From: a bacterium
GTDB lineage: Bacteria; Actinomycetota; Acidimicrobiia; Acidimicrobiales; Ilumatobacteraceae
Assembly (NCBI GenBank): GCA_029977615.1
Contig: JAPOKO010000015.1
Coordinates: forward strand, 1-33,489
Direction of reading: 5' to 3'
Length of the DNA: 33,489 nt
The notes under the pieces were generated by a model that was not told where the DNA came from, searched no databases, and worked only from the letters and a program-made list of their open reading frames with translations. The translations under genes were made by a program, and so were the position numbers. Shown piece after piece: positions 16,935 to 24,034 of the stretch (within the stretch, counting starts at the first letter, position 1; each line of letters begins with the position of its first letter).

Positions 16935-17729
16935 ATGAGCACAACTGCTGTTCTTGGCATGGGAGGGCTGAATGGCGCCCTTGCAGGAACCGCCACCCTC
17001 ATAGCGACCGCTTTCACACTGAGCACTGCCGACCGGTGGATCAAGCGCCGCCAACCACACGAGTTGGCATGGACAATTGCCATGGGGTTATTCGCACTGG
17101 GTTCTGCTTGCCTGTGGTGGGCAGAAAGTACGGGATGGAACCTCTTTGTCTTCAGAATGTTCTTTCTTGCTGGTGCAGTTCTCAATGTGTCGTGGCTTGC
17201 GCTTGGCACTGTGTACCTGCTCGGTGGACAACAACTTGGAAATCGTGTTCGACAAGTTCTTATTTGGTTATCCGGCTTTGCAACTGGAATCGTTCTCGTT
17301 GCGCAATCCAAAGCAGAGGTAGTCGCCGATCAATTCCCAACAGGTAAGGAAGTATTTGGAGTTGCTCCGCGAGCTCTTGCTGCAATTGGATCGGGAGTTC
17401 CGGCTCTCATCATTATTTTTGGCGCACTGTGGTCTGCCTGGCGCGTACTTCGTAAGAAGAACCCTGCACTTTCAACAGGCGCAAAACGTTCGGTGTTTTC
17501 GGCTGGACGTTTGGCATTAGGAAACGTGTTGATTGCAACGGGAACGTTGGTGCTCTCGGCAAGCGGAACACTGGCAGGACGATTTGGTGAAGACCGAGCG
17601 TTTGCAATCACGCTGTTGGTTGGAGTGTCAATTCTGTTCTTTGGCTTTCTTGTTGCCAGCAATTCAACACGCGCTAAATCATCGCAACGAGCGTCGCAAT
17701 ACCTTGCCAGTGCTGCCAGTTGGCAGTGA
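16935..17729 (+). CDS. Polytopic membrane protein of unknown function, divergent from rex
   Basis: A 264-residue protein with about seven predicted membrane helices, for example near residues 7-28, 46-62, 71-96, 105-124, 146-169, 188-210 and 221-240. Charged loops include DRWIKRRQPHE and RKKNPALSTGAKR. I recognise no transporter or enzyme signature. It is divergent from rex and shares the intergenic region with the candidate Rex operator, so redox control is plausible. Its last 51 bases overlap the 3-prime end of the convergent acyl-CoA ligase. The C-terminal ~25 residues are soluble and Ser/Ala-rich. Confidence 0.83.
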   Translation: MSTTAVLGMGGLNGALAGTATLIATAFTLSTADRWIKRRQPHELAWTIAMGLFALGSACLWWAESTGWNLFVFRMFFLAGAVLNVSWLALGTVYLLGGQQLGNRVRQVLIWLSGFATGIVLVAQSKAEVVADQFPTGKEVFGVAPRALAAIGSGVPALIIIFGALWSAWRVLRKKNPALSTGAKRSVFSAGRLALGNVLIATGTLVLSASGTLAGRFGEDRAFAITLLVGVSILFFGFLVASNSTRAKSSQRASQYLASAASWQ

Positions 17730-19166
17730 CTGCACAATCAATACTTTTGACGGACACTTATAACGAGCTAATTGTTTTTGACAATGTTCAATAATTGATT
17801 CTTCGTCAAGATGCACACCTTTGTGCAACACCACGAATGCCCGCACCGCTTCACCGGTATGTGGATGCGAAACACCAACAACTGCTGCTTGATCAATTGC
17901 TGAATGTGCCAGCAACACTTGTTCAACTTCTGCCGGATACACATTAAATCCACTCACGATGATGAGGTCTTTCAAGCGATCGACAAGAAACAAATCGCCA
18001 TCAGTATCTCTCACCGCAATATCGCCAGTTCTTAGCCATCCGTCTTCGGTTAGAACACGGTCCGTGGCTTCTTGATCGTTGTAATACCCAGCGAAGACAT
18101 TTTCTCCGCGCACCCAAATTTCGCCTGAATCTCCCTCTTCGGCATCGTCACCTTGTTCATCTACCAAACGAATGGCAACTTCCTGCAATGGTTTACCAAT
18201 TGATCCAACTTTGTGACTGCTATTGATAGAGGTGGTTACCACTGGCGAGGATTCGGTAAGCCCGTACCCCTCGTGAACAACAAGACCAAATCGATCTTTC
18301 AGTTGGTTCGTCACCAGTTCGGGCATTTTTGCTGCGCCAGTCAATGCCACGCGCAACTGCGAAAGCACCTTGCATTCATCTTCCGGCATTTGCGCAAGTG
18401 CAGACCACACTTGAGGCGCTCCTGGCACCACGGTTACTCCACGCTCTACAAAAGTTTCTAGTGCAGTTGATGGATCAAATCGCTGAACGAGCACCACGCA
18501 TGCACCCGCAAACAGGGTGTATCCAAGCACCACGTTGAGACCGAAGATATGGAAAAGTGGCAATACTCCATACACCACGTCGCTACTGCGCAAAACATTT
18601 TCCTTCGAAATCTGCACAAGGTTGGAGTGCAAGTTGTTATGAGTAAGCATTGCTGCTTTAGGTGAACCTGCTGTTCCACTTGTAAAAATGAAAGCTGCTA
18701 ATTCGCTCGGTGACATATTCAAAATTGGCACAGGTGCATGCATTAGCGACTCGGTCAGCGTTAATGCTCCTGCAATGCCGTGGCCTTCTGTAGCAATTAC
18801 TGCGCGAAGTTCTGTCAGCGACGAGCGATCGACGCTGCTCCAAGCAGTCATAGCTGCGGGCTCAACAAACACAATGCGGGGTTGAACTGTGTCCAATTCA
18901 CGTTGAATTTCAGATGCAGGACTAATGACATTAAGTGGAACTGCAATTCCACCAACACCAAGAGTTGCTAAATATGCAAGAACGAAATATCGACTGTTGC
19001 CGCACAATATTGCGACACGATCACCGCGCTCGACTCCATTTTCGGCAAGTACTCCGCGCAGACTTGCAACCTGTCGACGCAGTTCCCCATAGGTAGTTGG
19101 GCGTCCCCGACTGATAAGCGCAATATTGTCAGCAGGATGTTGCTCGATAATTTCGGCAAGATTCAT
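17679..19166 (-). CDS. Long-chain-fatty-acid-CoA ligase family (ANL superfamily)
   Basis: Adenylates a carboxylic acid and transfers it to coenzyme A. The ATP motif FIFTSGTAGSPKAAMLTH, the GYGLTESSPVV motif, the hinge WLRTGDIAVRDTDGDLFLVD with RLKDLIIVSGFNVYPAEVE, and the C-terminal catalytic lysine in PTGSTGKVLRRSLR are all present, so it should be active. The length of 495 residues is normal for the class. Substrate cannot be told from sequence. The coding end overlaps the convergent membrane-protein gene by 51 bases. A tiny hydrophobic reading frame lies 28 bases upstream on the same strand. Confidence 0.92.
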   Translation of the reverse strand: MNLAEIIEQHPADNIALISRGRPTTYGELRRQVASLRGVLAENGVERGDRVAILCGNSRYFVLAYLATLGVGGIAVPLNVISPASEIQRELDTVQPRIVFVEPAAMTAWSSVDRSSLTELRAVIATEGHGIAGALTLTESLMHAPVPILNMSPSELAAFIFTSGTAGSPKAAMLTHNNLHSNLVQISKENVLRSSDVVYGVLPLFHIFGLNVVLGYTLFAGACVVLVQRFDPSTALETFVERGVTVVPGAPQVWSALAQMPEDECKVLSQLRVALTGAAKMPELVTNQLKDRFGLVVHEGYGLTESSPVVTTSINSSHKVGSIGKPLQEVAIRLVDEQGDDAEEGDSGEIWVRGENVFAGYYNDQEATDRVLTEDGWLRTGDIAVRDTDGDLFLVDRLKDLIIVSGFNVYPAEVEQVLLAHSAIDQAAVVGVSHPHTGEAVRAFVVLHKGVHLDEESIIEHCQKQLARYKCPSKVLIVQSLPTGSTGKVLRRSLR

Positions 19167-19194
19167 GCGCGCCTCGATAAACCGCTATAACCCA

Positions 19195-19272
19195 TTACCT
19201 GAGTGACAGGATTCCGGCAGCAAAAATTGAAATAAGTAGCAGTGCAATTGCCAAAGTGGTCGCTGGGCGCAT
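19195..19272 (-). CDS. Possible 25-residue single-helix membrane peptide
   Basis: An ATG at 19272 opens a 25-codon frame ending in TAA, reading MRPATTLAIALLLISIF then AAGILSLR. The whole middle is a perfect-length membrane helix with a basic residue at each end, unlike random translation. It lies 28 bases upstream of the acyl-CoA ligase start and 27 bases downstream of the SAM hydrolase stop, same strand. GAGG is ~15 bases before the ATG, which is far for a ribosome site. It could be a real small protein or a chance frame. Confidence 0.45.
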   Translation of the reverse strand: MRPATTLAIALLLISIFAAGILSLR

Positions 19273-19299
19273 GCCACGACTTTACGCCTCATTGCATGC

Positions 19300-20175
19300 T
19301 CAGTTGGGCTTGGAACCCAGACGCACTGTCGTGCTTACACCGCCACCAGCATTTGGGTCCTGACTAATGGTCACCATGTTTGTTGGCCCCAGGTCCAACT
19401 CCACCGCAGCAGAACCACGATCCGTGCACAACGCCAACATGCCGAAACTATCGATGACAAGTCCAAGACCTCCCCCAATTTCGGAGAAGTTATTCACAAT
19501 CGAAACAGAGCGAACAATGTGATTTGGCGAATCAGGATTTCCAATTGCCACTCTCACGGGCGAACCCCACTGAGCAATTTCTTCTGGTCCGATATTGAGT
19601 TGGCAATTCCCATAATGATCTACCCACGTCACTTCACCAACAAGTTGTCCATTTTCTTCACGGGTGATTGGAATGATGCCGGGAAGAATTGAAGCGGTAT
19701 CAATCTCATTTCCTAGTTCGCGCAATTCAACACCGTTACAAATGTGTGCGGCAACCGATCCAAAAATATCTCGACCAGCAAATGTTGTTCCCGGTGACGG
19801 CAAGTGATACTTCGTGTTTGTCAGTTCCACAGCAAATTCGGCTCCACCTGCCAGTGCGACGCCTGTTGCCAAAAGGCCATTATCTGGGCCAACAAACACA
19901 CCATCCCCACCGGAAACGCTGACAGCAATGGCGCGCCGTGAAGTACCAACACCAGGGTCAACAACAGCCAAGATCACACCTTTTGGAACATAGGAAACTG
20001 CTCTTGCTAACGAAAGTGATCCTGCACGTACATCAAAAGCAGGAATGTCGTGTGTGATGTCAATGACCTGCACGTGAGGAGCGATATCTGCGATAACACA
20101 CTTCACAATTCCAACGAATTCATCTCGAGTTCCATAATCAGTGAGGAACGAAATGTGATTGAAGCGATGTGTCAT
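19300..20175 (-). CDS. S-adenosylmethionine hydrolase (SAM hydroxide adenosyltransferase, DUF62)
   Basis: Family that cleaves SAM with water to adenosine and methionine, related to fluorinase and chlorinase. Diagnostic segments are ISFLTDYGTRDEFVGIVK at the N-terminus, VVDPGVGTSRRAI, FVGPDNGLL and FAGRDIFGSVAAHI. The C-terminal beta domain holds WVDHYGNCQLNI. From the ATG at 20175 it has 291 residues; an open frame extends to 20241 but runs into the hairpin-rich leader. The upstream 137 bases are GC-rich and strongly structured. The physiological role of this enzyme family is still unclear. Confidence 0.93.
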   Translation of the reverse strand: MTHRFNHISFLTDYGTRDEFVGIVKCVIADIAPHVQVIDITHDIPAFDVRAGSLSLARAVSYVPKGVILAVVDPGVGTSRRAIAVSVSGGDGVFVGPDNGLLATGVALAGGAEFAVELTNTKYHLPSPGTTFAGRDIFGSVAAHICNGVELRELGNEIDTASILPGIIPITREENGQLVGEVTWVDHYGNCQLNIGPEEIAQWGSPVRVAIGNPDSPNHIVRSVSIVNNFSEIGGGLGLVIDSFGMLALCTDRGSAAVELDLGPTNMVTISQDPNAGGGVSTTVRLGSKPN

Positions 20176-20197
20176 GGTGTGTTCAAGAAAAACGAAT

Positions 20198-20230
20198 GGA
20201 CCGGTGCCAACCCCCCGACGGCACCGGTCC
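20198..20230 (-). terminator. 11-bp perfect hairpin with following U-rich run, upstream of the SAM hydrolase
   Basis: Stem GGACCGGTGCC / GGCACCGGTCC with an 11-base loop. Read on the minus strand it is followed by ATTCGTTTTTC, a moderate terminator tail, and then the SAM hydrolase start 22 bases later. It may end proC transcription or act as the expression platform of a leader element. Confidence 0.5.
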
Positions 20231-20312
20231 AAACGGCGCACTCTTTCGAGCGCGACTCCCGGTTGGGGGGTAACCCCGTCCGGAGTTCGTGACCTAGGGC
20301 ATACCCTAGCGA
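20231..20312 (-). ncRNA. Candidate structured leader RNA between proC and the SAM hydrolase
   Basis: On the minus strand the bases between proC and the terminator-like hairpin can form three further helices. First is CTAGGG/CCCTAG with a 4-base loop (20294-20309). Second is a nested helix, ACTCCGG with CCGGGAGT (one bulge), enclosing GGGG-TTA-CCCC (20255-20286). Third is GCGCTC-GAAA-GAGTGCGC with a small bulge and GNRA-type loop (20237-20253). The G-run in the terminator loop can pair over 7 bases with ACCCCCC at 20265-20271, an alternative fold. It matches no riboswitch class I know. Structured noncoding RNA is inference. Confidence 0.35.
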
Positions 20313-21104
20313 CTACTTGCCCATCTCACGGCTGCGTTGCACTGCCGATTTCACCGTTTGTGAAATGGCGTCGCGCAGGCCGGCGGCTTCAAGCGTGGCA
20401 ATTGCGGCGGCCGTCACTCCATTTGGCGAAGTGACATTTGCGCGCAATTTTTCTGGACTTTCAGGTGACTGGCTGAGTAATTGTGCTGATCCAACGAACA
20501 GCTGGCGAACCAGAGTGTTGGCAACTTCGGCCGATAGACCTTGCTCAATTGCTGCACTGGTGAGTGCTTCGGCAACCAGGAAAATATATGCAGGCCCAGA
20601 ACCTGAAATTGCGGTGACTGCATCGATGAGGCTTTCAGGAACGCGAACAACTTTTCCAACTGCACCAAGTATTGACTCGGCCCATTGCAACACTTCTTCA
20701 GATGTGGATTCTGTTGCGCAAATGCCAGCCATACCTTCACCAATGAGTGCAGGTGTGTTTGGCATTGCACGCACCACGGAAGTGTGCGAGCCCGACGCAC
20801 TCTGCAATGCAGACGCGCTAACTCCTGCAGCGATAGAGAGCACTCGTGTTGCGCCAGCCTTGCTCAGCGCCGCGCATGTTTCGACAGCACCATTAGGTTT
20901 CACCGCAATTACTGCTGCAGAACATGGTCCAATGACGTCAGCGGTTTTGATTCCAGGGAACAAATTTTGCAAAGTGCTTCGGCGATCGGCCGAAAGCTCA
21001 ACGACGGAAATATCGGTGGTCTTCCAACCAGCGCGCAACAAGCCCTCAATAATTGCACTGCCCATGTTGCCACCACCAACAAACGTGATTGGCTCCTTTT
21101 TCAT
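20313..21104 (-). CDS. proC: Pyrroline-5-carboxylate reductase
   Basis: Last step of proline synthesis, reducing pyrroline-5-carboxylate with NAD(P)H. The N-terminal Rossmann motif TFVGGGNMGSAIIEGLL and the C-terminal signature ITAISGSGPAYIFLVAEAL are clear, with VTSPNGVTAAAI near the end matching the family T-PGG-T region. The 263 residues are normal. The equivalent mycobacterial gene also lies near mshA and the hem cluster, so synteny supports the call. An inverted repeat precedes its start and a structured leader follows its stop. Confidence 0.96.
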   Translation of the reverse strand: MKKEPITFVGGGNMGSAIIEGLLRAGWKTTDISVVELSADRRSTLQNLFPGIKTADVIGPCSAAVIAVKPNGAVETCAALSKAGATRVLSIAAGVSASALQSASGSHTSVVRAMPNTPALIGEGMAGICATESTSEEVLQWAESILGAVGKVVRVPESLIDAVTAISGSGPAYIFLVAEALTSAAIEQGLSAEVANTLVRQLFVGSAQLLSQSPESPEKLRANVTSPNGVTAAAIATLEAAGLRDAISQTVKSAVQRSREMGK

Positions 21105-21129
21105 GTGGTCAGGTTAGCGACTTATGTGG

Positions 21130-21171
21130 TTCGAGTTATTGGACAACTTCTCCGATCGCCAATAACCCGAA
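21130..21171. repeat. Inverted repeat between ybjN-like gene and proC
   Basis: TTCG-a-GTTATTGG, 16-base loop, CCAATAAC-c-CGAA: 12 of 13 positions pair. It fills most of the 86-base gap between the YbjN gene stop and the proC start. No U-run follows on the minus strand, so it is more likely an operator or mRNA structure than an ordinary terminator. Confidence 0.6.
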
Positions 21172-21190
21172 CGCGTCTCAATGTGTGCGG

Positions 21191-21661
21191 CTAGTCGGTA
21201 AAGCGGCTGGCAAATCCGATACGGATGAGCGAACCAAAACTTTGCTCTACCGTCGAATACAACGTGCCAATTGCTCGGTCGAGTTCCTTTTCATTCAGAG
21301 CCGCAAGTGGAATCTCCCCGCGAAGGAACACCGCGTCTTCTTGGCCAATTGAAAAGTGAGCCCCAACGAGCTTCTCGTTTCGACGAAGCAATGCTTCGTA
21401 CAACGCCTGTGCATTTTCTTCCGGCGCAGGCATGACATAGGTTTCGAATCGAAGGGTCCGCTGACCCAAAGTCAGCCACACCGTGGTGAACTCCTTTTCT
21501 TCACCCGCCATACGCACGTACCAACGAATTTCTTGGTCAGTTGAACGATCAACCGCAAGAATCAGTTCATTTTGCGCTTTTTCACGCGATAGCCATTCAT
21601 CAATTTGTCGCTCTGTACGGGCAAGAGCGGCGTCGTCAAACAGATCGGACACTAGGAACAC
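21191..21661 (-). CDS. YbjN-domain protein next to mshA
   Basis: A 156-residue soluble protein of the YbjN/sensory-transduction-regulator fold, related to type III secretion chaperones in structure. Recognisable features are TVWLTLGQRTLRFETYVMPAPEE in two parts, ALLRRNEKLVGAHFSIG, and VFLRGEIPLAALNEKELDRA. In mycobacteria the gene after mshA is of the same type, so context and sequence agree. Its start overlaps the mshA end by 10 bases, indicating coupled expression. Molecular function is unknown; it may assist the glycosyltransferase. Confidence 0.85.
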   Translation of the reverse strand: MFLVSDLFDDAALARTERQIDEWLSREKAQNELILAVDRSTDQEIRWYVRMAGEEKEFTTVWLTLGQRTLRFETYVMPAPEENAQALYEALLRRNEKLVGAHFSIGQEDAVFLRGEIPLAALNEKELDRAIGTLYSTVEQSFGSLIRIGFASRFTD

Positions 21662-22863
21662 GCAACCAAGTCGCGCTCAAGCAACTCGGTGTACACACTG
21701 CGGGCTTTCAACGCTGCAGACTTCCACGAATATGCCTGCGCGCGATGTGCAGCAGCAGTTCCCATCGAAATTGCAAGCAAAGAGTCGTCAAGTAATCGGC
21801 GTGTAAAGCGAGCAAAACCAGAAACATCGCGTCCTGGAACAAGGAACCCAGTCTTGCCATCTTCGATCAAGTTCAGTAATCCGCCAACCGCCGTTGCAAC
21901 TACAGGAATTCCACACGCAGCTGCTTCAAGAGCAACAAGGCCAAAACTTTCACTTCGTGAAGGAACCAACACCACATCTGCAGCGCGATAAAACGTTGAC
22001 AACAAGTGATGCGGCTGTGGTTCGTAGAACTTCACACGACCGACGAGCCCAAGTTCCTGTATGAGGGCTTCAACTCGCGCGAGCTCGGTTGCACCTTCCA
22101 TTCCACTCGCACCGCCCACAACAATGAGTTGCGCATCGCTACGACCAATTTCGGCAAGCGTGCGCACTGCGACATCAAGCCCTTTCAAGGGCTGAATGCG
22201 ACCTACGAACAGCAGAATTGGGCCTGATCCAAGCCCAAGTGCATGGCGAGCACCGCGGCGATCACCGGGTGAAAAGAATGCGCGCTCTACACCTGGTGCA
22301 ACAACTTCAATTGATCCAGGTGCACTTCCGTACAACGACTGAAACTGTGATTGTTCTTCCGTGCAACTGACCATGATGGCGTCTGCACAACCGATGATTT
22401 CAAGTTCTGATTTATCGCGGATAGGCGACTCCACATCGCCTCCCAGACTTTTCACTCGGGCAAAAGTATGGAATGTGGTGACGAGTGGCAAATCCAGTTC
22501 GTGCTTTAGGCGGTGACCAGCAAGGCCGGAGAGCCAATAATTTGCGTGCACGATGTCTGCACTTCCGCGATGTTGCAAATGCCAAGCAACGCCGTCAGTG
22601 AACTCATCGACAGCGCCAAGCAACTCTTCTTTTGGCAAATCAACTTCACCAGCTTGCACATGCACTACGCGGTGGTTTGGTTCAACTTCAATCACTTCTG
22701 GAAGATTGTCATTCCACTTACGCGTATATGTCGTGCACTCAACTCCACTACTTGCAAGTGATGAGACCAATTCGCGCACATACACATTCATGCCACCACC
22801 ATCGCCAACACCTGGCTGTGCCAGAGGCGAGGTATGCATAGAGAGAATGGCTACGCGTTGCAT
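21652..22863 (-). CDS. mshA: D-inositol-3-phosphate glycosyltransferase (mycothiol synthesis)
   Basis: GT4-family enzyme moving GlcNAc from UDP-GlcNAc to inositol-3-phosphate, the first step of mycothiol. The N-terminal loop QPGVGDGGGMNVYVREL closely follows MshA. Further motifs are HANYWLSGLAGHRLK, FHTFARVKS, ILLFVGRIQPLKGLDVAV and the donor-binding SRSESFGLVALEAAACGIPV. The 403 residues match the family. The partner YbjN gene supports MshA over other GT4 enzymes. The ATG at 22863 follows an AT-rich stretch with no clear ribosome site, so a leaderless message is possible. Confidence 0.92.
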   Translation of the reverse strand: MQRVAILSMHTSPLAQPGVGDGGGMNVYVRELVSSLASSGVECTTYTRKWNDNLPEVIEVEPNHRVVHVQAGEVDLPKEELLGAVDEFTDGVAWHLQHRGSADIVHANYWLSGLAGHRLKHELDLPLVTTFHTFARVKSLGGDVESPIRDKSELEIIGCADAIMVSCTEEQSQFQSLYGSAPGSIEVVAPGVERAFFSPGDRRGARHALGLGSGPILLFVGRIQPLKGLDVAVRTLAEIGRSDAQLIVVGGASGMEGATELARVEALIQELGLVGRVKFYEPQPHHLLSTFYRAADVVLVPSRSESFGLVALEAAACGIPVVATAVGGLLNLIEDGKTGFLVPGRDVSGFARFTRRLLDDSLLAISMGTAAAHRAQAYSWKSAALKARSVYTELLERDLVACS

Positions 22864-22897
22864 TACATAATTAACCTATCTGCAGTGTTACTTAATT

Positions 22898-22916
22898 CGC
22901 CTAGTTCAGCTAGGCG
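22898..22916. repeat. Short inverted repeat between XRE gene and mshA
   Basis: CGCCTAG-TTCAG-CTAGGCG, a perfect 7-bp stem immediately after the XRE regulator stop codon. No T-run follows on the minus strand. It could be a weak terminator or an operator in the 54-base gap before mshA. Confidence 0.45.
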
Positions 22917-22917
22917 T

Positions 22918-23268
22918 CTAACCGGTGCTTTCCCCAATAAAACTGCGGTAGACCGACAGCAGCGTTTGCTTTTGTTCTGTTGTCAAATGGGGGTCTGACG
23001 ACACCGCATCAACCACCCCAGAGCGGGGTTCCTCGCTCGGATCAAGAATGCCTGCCCGCTCATACAGCGTTTCAGCAGAGATCTGCATTGCTCGCGCAAG
23101 TTGCTGCAAAATTTCAGCCGACGGCTTGCGCAAGCCACGCTCAATCTGCGACAAATACGGATTAGAGACTCCCGCAACTTTTGCTAAATCTCGAATGGAC
23201 TGCTGTGCAAGTTCACGCTGTTGGCGAATGAAGTTGCCAACATCGGCCAGACGCTTGTCAACGGCCAT
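22918..23268 (-). CDS. XRE-family helix-turn-helix regulator
   Basis: A 116-residue DNA-binding protein. The helix-turn-helix spans about residues 12-66, with DLAKVAGVSNPYLSQIERG carrying the recognition helix and SAEILQQLARAMQISAETLY following. A ~45-residue C-terminal part (LTTEQKQTLLSVYRSFIG) is helical. This architecture is common in actinobacteria; target unknown. It starts 2 bases after the RsiG-like gene on the same strand, so the two are probably expressed together and may act in one signalling path. Confidence 0.9.
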   Translation of the reverse strand: MAVDKRLADVGNFIRQQRELAQQSIRDLAKVAGVSNPYLSQIERGLRKPSAEILQQLARAMQISAETLYERAGILDPSEEPRSGVVDAVSSDPHLTTEQKQTLLSVYRSFIGESTG

Positions 23269-23270
23269 AA

Positions 23271-23759
23271 TCAGTTGTCGTCGTTCAACAGTGCGTCTAT
23301 GTTTGCGCCGCCATCTTTGTATCGCTTCACCAATTCGGCAGTGAGTGCATCAATTTGGTTGAATAATGACCGACGCTCGCCAGAACGAGCATTTTCAAAT
23401 GCGCTGAGTTCATCAATTGCGCGCTGTAAACCTTCAATGTCGAGTGTGCGTATTGATCCAAAGCCAACACGTTCGCACAATTGTTCAAGTTCCATTACCA
23501 GAGGATGATCTGTAGCAATATTTGTTTCGCGTGGTGGTCGCGCAGAACCACCACCGTGTTCTTGACCAAACACTCCAGCTAAGTCAGTTGCAGTGTTGCT
23601 TGTTGGAAGATTTTCTGCACGACGACGCTGCTCATCGCGCGCAATATCTAGTCGACCCTGAGCCATTCGGCGCACAAATGACACGGCGTCTTCTTGTGCC
23701 TGAAGCGCGGTTCGTGCAGCACGGATACCTGCGAGGTCAAGATTGGAGAAATCACTCAT
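23271..23759 (-). CDS. rsiG: RsiG-like cyclic-di-GMP-binding protein (anti-sigma factor family)
   Basis: In Streptomyces, RsiG binds c-di-GMP through two helices, each carrying E-x3-S-x2-R-x3-Q-x3-D, and then holds the sigma factor WhiG. Here the first helix has the full motif: E23, S27, R30, Q34, D38. The second has E122, S126, R129, D137 with F133 in place of Gln. The two helices are joined by a long loop rich in Gly, Pro and Asn, giving the expected helical hairpin at 162 residues. It overlaps the MoaD-type gene by 4 bases and precedes the XRE gene by 2. No sigma factor gene is in the window, so the partner is unknown. Confidence 0.82.
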   Translation of the reverse strand: MSDFSNLDLAGIRAARTALQAQEDAVSFVRRMAQGRLDIARDEQRRRAENLPTSNTATDLAGVFGQEHGGGSARPPRETNIATDHPLVMELEQLCERVGFGSIRTLDIEGLQRAIDELSAFENARSGERRSLFNQIDALTAELVKRYKDGGANIDALLNDDN

Positions 23760-23998
23760 TGATCACCACCGGAGACAGGAGGAAGAATTGCCACCTCATC
23801 ATTGTCGTTGACCGGTGCGTCCGAATCGGCGACCTCACCGTTTACCCAAATACGACACGTTCCAAGAACACGCTCAAAATCGGGACCGAACCTAGCCACT
23901 GCCTCAGAAATGACCTCTGAAACCGTGTTGCCGGGTACGACATCTCGCGAACAACCAGCCGCCTCGCGAGCGGAGGCGAACAATCGCAGTTGAGCCAC
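23756..23998 (-). CDS. MoaD/ThiS-family ubiquitin-like sulfur carrier with GGDQ end
   Basis: An 80-residue beta-grasp protein starting at GTG 23998: AQLRLFASAREAAG is the usual MoaD start and VNDNDEVAILPPVSGG the usual end. Working carriers finish in Gly-Gly, the site of thiocarboxylation. Here two extra residues, Asp-Gln, follow, and the stop overlaps the next gene (ATGA). It may need trimming, may not be activated, or may serve another purpose. No moa, thi or JAMM-peptidase gene is present in the window. The start is only 37 bases from the divergent phosphatase start. Confidence 0.87.
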   Translation of the reverse strand: MAQLRLFASAREAAGCSRDVVPGNTVSEVISEAVARFGPDFERVLGTCRIWVNGEVADSDAPVNDNDEVAILPPVSGGDQ

Positions 23999-24034
23999 AA
24001 ACTCATCGTACCTTTGCCACTACCCTGCCTTGGC

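Noticed and set aside
20198..20312. The leader as a known c-di-GMP-I (GEMM) or SAM-IV riboswitch
   Set aside because: It shares short pieces (GAAAGAGTG, GGGGTTACC, GGTCACGA) with these classes, but in the wrong order and without their conserved cores.
20317..21117. Long plus-strand reading frame of 266 residues opposite proC
   Set aside because: It mirrors the clear proC gene codon for codon, has Ser/Thr/Ala-rich composition typical of antisense frames and no recognisable motif.
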